A stretch of 64,000 nt of DNA. Source: Longispora albida DSM 44784 (lineage in GTDB: Bacteria; Actinomycetota; Actinomycetes; Mycobacteriales; Micromonosporaceae). This document shows positions 59,882-64,000 of this stretch, in pieces. Under the pieces are notes generated by a model. It worked only from the letters and a program-made list of their open reading frames with translations. It searched no databases and was not told the DNA's origin. Where the stretch lies: positions 124,599 through 188,598 of the forward strand of contig NZ_KB903836.1 in NCBI RefSeq assembly GCF_000379825.1, read 5' to 3'. The translations under genes were made by a program, and so were the position numbers. The stretch's first letter is position 1, and the number at the start of each line of letters is the position of its first letter.

Positions 59882-60694
59882 TTACCGGGTGGCGTGGATG
59901 AGCCAGATGGCGTTGTAGGCGTCGCGGAGCCTGGGTGGTGGCTGGGGGAGCCAGGGGCAGGTGTGGAGGTGCTCGGGGAGGTAGGCCTCGGTGTGCCAGC
60001 CGTGGGGTGCGAGCCAGGCTGCGGGGTCTGCGGTGTGGCCGGTGAAGGGTGAGCCTCTGTCTCGCAGGTACGCGATGAAGGTCTGGTTGTGGGGCTGGGC
60101 TGGGTAGCTGGTGTCGGGGATGTCGGTGAGCAGGTGTGATCCGGGGGCCGCGAGGGGGCTGATGGTGGCCAGGAGCTGGTCTGCTTCGGTGGCGGTGAGG
60201 TAGTAGAAGAGTCCTTCGGCGATCCAGACGGCGGGTTGTGCTGGGTTGTAGCCGGCGGTGGTGAGCTGGTCTGGCCAGGTGTGGTGGCGCAGGTCGGTTT
60301 CGATGGTGTGGTAGCGGCATGGGGGTTCGCCGAGGGTGGTGTGCTTGGCGGTGAGCTGGCCGGGGAAGTCGGCTTCGTAGTAGTCGAGGTCTGGGGGCAG
60401 GTGGAGGCGCCAGGGGCGGGTGTCGGTGCCGGCGCCGAGGGAGACGATCTGGCGGATGCCTGCGGGGATGGCGGTGTGGAGGATCTCGTCGCCGAATCTG
60501 CCGCGGACGATGACGACGGCGATGGGGGAGCCGGCGGCGTGGTGTTCGGCCATGATGGCGTCGTGTTCGGGGGTGGCGAGCTGGGCGGCGTAGGGGTCGT
60601 GGAGGTAGGCGTCGTGGTGGGTGGTTTCCGCGGCGCGGATGGCTGACATCCAGTCGCTGGTGCTTTTGACTGCCTCGTCGTTGTTGTCCGCCAT
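59882..60694 (-). CDS. LCMT-type SAM-dependent methyltransferase
   Basis: 270 residues. The SAM site QIVSLGAGTDTRPWRL and VWIAEGLFYYLTATEADQLL match the LCMT/TIGR00027-like methyltransferases, of which several act on secondary metabolites in actinomycetes. It is convergent with the S26 gene and divergent from the lipase gene. Confidence 0.92.
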   Translation of the reverse strand: MADNNDEAVKSTSDWMSAIRAAETTHHDAYLHDPYAAQLATPEHDAIMAEHHAAGSPIAVVIVRGRFGDEILHTAIPAGIRQIVSLGAGTDTRPWRLHLPPDLDYYEADFPGQLTAKHTTLGEPPCRYHTIETDLRHHTWPDQLTTAGYNPAQPAVWIAEGLFYYLTATEADQLLATISPLAAPGSHLLTDIPDTSYPAQPHNQTFIAYLRDRGSPFTGHTADPAAWLAPHGWHTEAYLPEHLHTCPWLPQPPPRLRDAYNAIWLIHATR

Positions 60695-60806
60695 GGGGGT
60701 GACGGTACTGGAGGTGCCCGGCGGGTGTGCCAGAAAAGCGCCGGGCGGGTGGTGGCTGTGCTACTCCTAAGCAGACAGTCCAGACTGCATCCTTTCAGGA
60801 GGGCTC

Positions 60807-61913
60807 ATGACTGCACGACGCATCCTCGCGGCGGCGCTGGCCGCCGCGCTGCTGGTACCGGCGGGCGCCGCCACGCCAGCCGCAGGAGCAGTGACGACGG
60901 CGGCGGGGCCTGGGGCTCTGCTGAGCGCGGAGGAGTTCTGGGCGCCGGGGTTCGAGCTGGCGCGGGCGTGGCGGATCACGTACCGGTCGACCTCGGCCAC
61001 CGGTGCCGCGAACACGGTCAGTGGCACGGTCCTGGTCCCGAGGTTGCCGTATCCGGGGCCTCGGCCGGTGATCGGTTACGCGGTGGGGACGCATGGGCTG
61101 GGTGACCAGTGTGCGCCGTCGCGGCGGCTGGCTTCGGGTACGGAGGGGGAGGCGGCGATCATCGGGCAGTACACGGCGCGGGGGTGGGCTGTGGCTGTGA
61201 CGGACTACGAGGGGCTGGGTACGGCGGGGGACCACACGTACACGGCTGGCCGGTCGGCGGGGCACGCGCTGCTGGATGTGGTGCGGGCGGCGCAGCGGCT
61301 GACGGGGAGCCGGGGTCCGGCGGGGGTCACGGGGTATTCGCAGGGCGGGCAGGCTGCGGGGTGGGCTGCGCAGCTGCATGCCTCGTACGCGCCGGATATC
61401 GATCTGCGGGGCAGTGTTGTGGGGGCTCCGCCGGCGGATCTGGAGGGTGCGGCGCGGGCGAATGACGGGGGTCTGGGTTCGGGGCTGATCCTGGCCGCGG
61501 GGGCTGGGCTGGATGCGGCGTATCCGGAGCTGGGGCTGCCTGGGTATCTGAACGCGGCTGGGGTGTCGGCTGTGGCGGATGTGCGGGGGTCGTGTGTGGC
61601 GGAGTTCTCGGTGAGGTATGCGTTCCGGCGGCTGGCTGAGTTCACGACGGTGGATGTGCTGGCGTTGCCGGAGTGGCGGGTGCGGCTGGCTGAGCAGCGG
61701 CTGGGCGGGGTGACGCCGGATGCTCCGGTGCTGTTGTACCACTCGCCGGCTGATGAGCTGCTGCCGTTCGGGTTCAGCGAGAAGCTGAGCCGGGATTGGC
61801 GGGGTGGTGAGCTGACGTGGTGGGTGGCTCCGGCGGGTGGTCATGTGCCGACGCTGGTGGTGGTGAATCCGGCGGCGGTGCAGTGGCTGGCCTCCGCTAT
61901 TACCGCCGGGTAA
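60807..61913 (+). CDS. Secreted lipase-family alpha/beta-hydrolase
   Basis: 368 residues. The signal peptide ends near PAAGA. The nucleophile Ser178 is in VTGYSQGGQAAGW. The acid is likely in LYHSPADELLPF and the His in PAGGHVPTLVVV. The N-terminal pattern resembles the secretory lipase (LIP) family. It would hydrolyse lipids or esters outside the cell. It is followed after 10 bases by a thioesterase gene. Confidence 0.88.
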   Translation: MTARRILAAALAAALLVPAGAATPAAGAVTTAAGPGALLSAEEFWAPGFELARAWRITYRSTSATGAANTVSGTVLVPRLPYPGPRPVIGYAVGTHGLGDQCAPSRRLASGTEGEAAIIGQYTARGWAVAVTDYEGLGTAGDHTYTAGRSAGHALLDVVRAAQRLTGSRGPAGVTGYSQGGQAAGWAAQLHASYAPDIDLRGSVVGAPPADLEGAARANDGGLGSGLILAAGAGLDAAYPELGLPGYLNAAGVSAVADVRGSCVAEFSVRYAFRRLAEFTTVDVLALPEWRVRLAEQRLGGVTPDAPVLLYHSPADELLPFGFSEKLSRDWRGGELTWWVAPAGGHVPTLVVVNPAAVQWLASAITAG

Positions 61914-61923
61914 CATCGTCGGC

Positions 61924-62376
61924 ATGCTGACTTCCGACGCCATCGCCGCCAGCCTGCGCGACGCCGTGCCGTTCGTGCGGACCCTCGGGCTGGAGTACCT
62001 GGAGCTCGAGCCGGGCCGGGCGCTCCTGCGGCTGCCCGACGACGCCGCTCATCACAACCATGTGGCCGGGCCGCACGCCGGGGCCATGTTCACGCTCGCC
62101 GAGTCGGCGTCCGGTGCCATCGTGATCGGCAGTTTCGCGCATCTGCTGGACCGGGCGACGCCGCTGGCCGCGCGGGCGGAGATCCGGTACCAGAAGCTGG
62201 CGATGGGGCCGGTGCTGGCGGAGGCGACGCTGGGGCGTGACGCCGCGGAGGTCGAGGCGGAGCTGCTGGCGGGCGGGAAGCCGGAGTTCGGCGTGCACGT
62301 GGTGCTGCGGACCGAGGACGGGACGCAGACCGGTGAGATGACGATTTTCTGGGCGCTGAAGCCGCACAAGCGCTGA
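61924..62376 (+). CDS. DUF4442 / hotdog-fold thioesterase
   Basis: 150 residues. The central helix HNHVAGPHAGAMFTLAESAS and beta segment ARAEIRYQKLAMGPVLAEA match the PaaI-like DUF4442 hotdog proteins. They hydrolyse acyl-CoA or acyl carrier thioesters. Substrate unknown. Confidence 0.88.
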   Translation: MLTSDAIAASLRDAVPFVRTLGLEYLELEPGRALLRLPDDAAHHNHVAGPHAGAMFTLAESASGAIVIGSFAHLLDRATPLAARAEIRYQKLAMGPVLAEATLGRDAAEVEAELLAGGKPEFGVHVVLRTEDGTQTGEMTIFWALKPHKR

Positions 62377-62572
62377 TATCAGGTATTTCCCTGGGGCCCG
62401 CACTGGCGACGGTGCGGGCCTCAGCCGTTCCTGCGGTGACAACTTTTTCCGACAGGCTTCACCAGAACGCTACATTGGACTAGACGTTTACGCCGATGTC
62501 CCGGTGATGCCGGGTGGTGTTCACGCGCGTCCCCTGAGCTTGACGGCACGTCCCCCCGACAAGGAGACCACC

Positions 62573-64000
62573 GTGAAAGCACTGACCCGCGGCCTCGTGG
62601 CCGCATCCCTCCTCGCCGCGGCCCTCACCGCGGCACCCGCCGGCGCCGCCCCGGCAGCCGTGACCGCGAAGACCCCCAAGGTCCTGGTCGTCGGCATGGA
62701 CGGCCTCAACTGGGCGAAGGTGGTCCAGGCGAACGCGCCGCGCCTGGACGCCCTGGCCGCTTCCGGCACGCTGGGCGAGAGCATGCTGTACTGCGGCCCG
62801 ATGGCCGCTTCGTCGTCTGGTCCTGGCTGGTCGACGATCGCGACGGGTGTGTGGCCGGACAAGCATGGCGTGAAGGACAACAGTTTCAGCGGGAAGCAGT
62901 ACGGCACGTACCCGGATTTCCTGACCCGGATCGAGCGGGCGAGCAGTGCTTTCGGCACGTTCTCGGTGCTGGACTGGGCGGTGCTGCACACGCAGGGCAC
63001 GTTCGGGACGGCGATCGACACGCGGATCACGTACGACGGTGACCGTGACGGGTATGTGGGCAGTGACGCGAAGGTGACGGCTGACGCGGTGCGTATCCTG
63101 CGGGACACGAACCCTGACGCCGGGTTCGTGTACCTGGGCAACACTGATGTGGTGGCGCACGCTTCTGGTACGGGCAGTGCTTACCTCGCGGCGATCGAGA
63201 AGCAGGACGCGCAGCTGGGCCAGCTGCTGGACACGATCACGGCCCGGCCGTCGTACGCGACGGAGGACTGGAAGGTCGTCGTCACGACCGATCACGGGCA
63301 TGTCAACCCGGGTGGCGGGCATGGTGGCTGCGGGATCGACGAGCGCCGGACGTTCGTGCTCACGAGCGCGGGCGGGGGGCTGCGGCCGGTCGACGTGAAG
63401 CTGGTGGATGTGGCGGCGACGGCGCTGGCGCATCTGGGCCTGTCCGCGCCGATCGACGGGAAGCCGGCGCACGTGCGGTCCGCTGACCCGTTCGACGGCC
63501 TGTACGGGAGCCTGCAGTCCCGGGTGGACGAGACGGGTATCCCGAGCGGCGTCAAGGGTTTCACGCACACCACGCCGCCGGGCTGGAGCATCACGCAGAA
63601 CATGCCTTCGGGCGGGGTCACGGAGTGGCGGGGCTGGTCGTTCACGACGGACGAGTTCTGGACGCGCACGCAGGCCAGCCAGTACCGGGAGCTGAACGTG
63701 CGGGCCCGGGGCGTGTTCGCTGTTGCGGATTCTGACGAGTTCGCCGACAAGGCGGGCGGCGCGTCGTATGACTCGACGCTGATCTCCCCGGCGTTCGCGG
63801 TCACGGGCGGCTCGCAGGCCACGCTGCGGTACGTCACCCACTACATGCAGGAGGGCAGCCAGACTGGTGACGTGTCGGTGTCGTTCAACGGCGGGGCGCC
63901 GCAGCTCGTCAAGCGGTACAGCGCCGACGCGGTCGCGAAGGACGAGACGGTCACCGTGAGCGTGCCGGCGGGTGCGACCAGTGTCAAGGTCCACTTCCGG
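62573..64000 (+). CDS. Secreted type I phosphodiesterase/alkaline-phosphatase-family protein, partial
   Basis: Starts at GTG 62573 with AAGGAG six bases upstream and stays open to the right edge, so at least 476 residues are seen. A signal peptide ends near PAGAAPA. Metal-binding residues are Asp43 (VVGMDGLNW), the nucleophile region SGPGWSTIATGVWPDKHGV, Asp in YLGNTDVVAHASG and TTDHGHVNPGGGHGG. The family cleaves phosphodiesters or pyrophosphates outside the cell. The downstream beta-sandwich part (ISPAFAVTGGSQATLRYVTH) looks like an additional carbohydrate-binding-like domain. Confidence 0.9.
   Translation, partial: MKALTRGLVAASLLAAALTAAPAGAAPAAVTAKTPKVLVVGMDGLNWAKVVQANAPRLDALAASGTLGESMLYCGPMAASSSGPGWSTIATGVWPDKHGVKDNSFSGKQYGTYPDFLTRIERASSAFGTFSVLDWAVLHTQGTFGTAIDTRITYDGDRDGYVGSDAKVTADAVRILRDTNPDAGFVYLGNTDVVAHASGTGSAYLAAIEKQDAQLGQLLDTITARPSYATEDWKVVVTTDHGHVNPGGGHGGCGIDERRTFVLTSAGGGLRPVDVKLVDVAATALAHLGLSAPIDGKPAHVRSADPFDGLYGSLQSRVDETGIPSGVKGFTHTTPPGWSITQNMPSGGVTEWRGWSFTTDEFWTRTQASQYRELNVRARGVFAVADSDEFADKAGGASYDSTLISPAFAVTGGSQATLRYVTHYMQEGSQTGDVSVSFNGGAPQLVKRYSADAVAKDETVTVSVPAGATSVKVHFR

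Overview
The window is chromosomal DNA of a high-GC Gram-positive actinomycete. The evidence is the overall base composition, frequent GTG starts, and a typical actinomycete gene set: AfsR/SARP and LAL regulators, an XRE-DUF397 pair, a SigE-type sigma factor and many small secreted proteins. The genus cannot be fixed from this sequence; Micromonosporales or Pseudonocardiales would fit. No rRNA operon, plasmid origin or CRISPR array is present.

Left part (1-11.5 kb). It holds a large secreted LamG/DNRLRE-type protein cut by the left edge, a LuxR-type regulator followed by a 51-residue secreted peptide and a strong terminator, a biotin/S-oxide-reductase-type molybdoenzyme, and an EF-hand protein. 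A truncated LamG paralogue is fused to inverted transposase fragments (6.6-7.3 kb), and a degenerate stretch follows (7.3-8.0 kb). Next come a SigE-type sigma factor with its membrane partner and three small secreted proteins.

Middle-left (11.5-35 kb). There are three very large ATP-binding/TPR regulators (11.5-14.6, 23.8-26.7 and 30.2-32.5 kb), an M24 peptidase overlapping an Na+/H+ antiporter, a Tat-exported tachylectin-like/dimethylformamidase-like protein, an orphan lanthipeptide-like precursor, a FhuF-like Fe-S protein, a CDF transporter, acetyltransferases, a LysR regulator and an EamA exporter.

Most interesting locus (35.7-39.1 kb). An ATP-grasp ligase gene and an acyl-adenylating ligase gene flank two tiny genes. 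The tiny genes encode 40- and 32-residue peptides built from EPQ(I/V/L)KD repeats with a shared C-terminus. Each peptide gene has a near-identical promoter, an operator-like dyad, a leader and a terminator, so this looks like a duplicated precursor gene in a new RiPP-type or carrier-peptide pathway.

Middle-right (39-56.5 kb). The genes are a second CDF transporter, a SulP transporter whose start codon lies in a perfect 10-bp hairpin, the XRE/DUF397 pair, a zinc-ribbon fragment, HAD, CopC-like, ArfB, DUF402, Gfo/Idh and Dps genes, a HipA-like kinase/DUF3037 pair, a divergent cupin/MarR pair, a serine-tRNA-like gene with an abnormal anticodon arm, an acyl-CoA dehydrogenase, a DapA-like lyase/LysR pair, a phosphotransferase and an Lrp regulator.

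Right part (56.5-64 kb). A four-gene overlapping operon (MauE-like, TlpA-like, ABC exporter, S26 signal peptidase) resembles a peptide oxidation, export and cleavage machine without a visible substrate. It is followed by a methyltransferase, a secreted lipase, a thioesterase and a secreted phosphodiesterase cut by the right edge. The + strand is strongly G/T-rich from about 57 to 61.9 kb whichever strand is coding. Three copies of a long palindromic element with an invariant AACACCG loop lie at 10.9, 43.6 and 48.3 kb.
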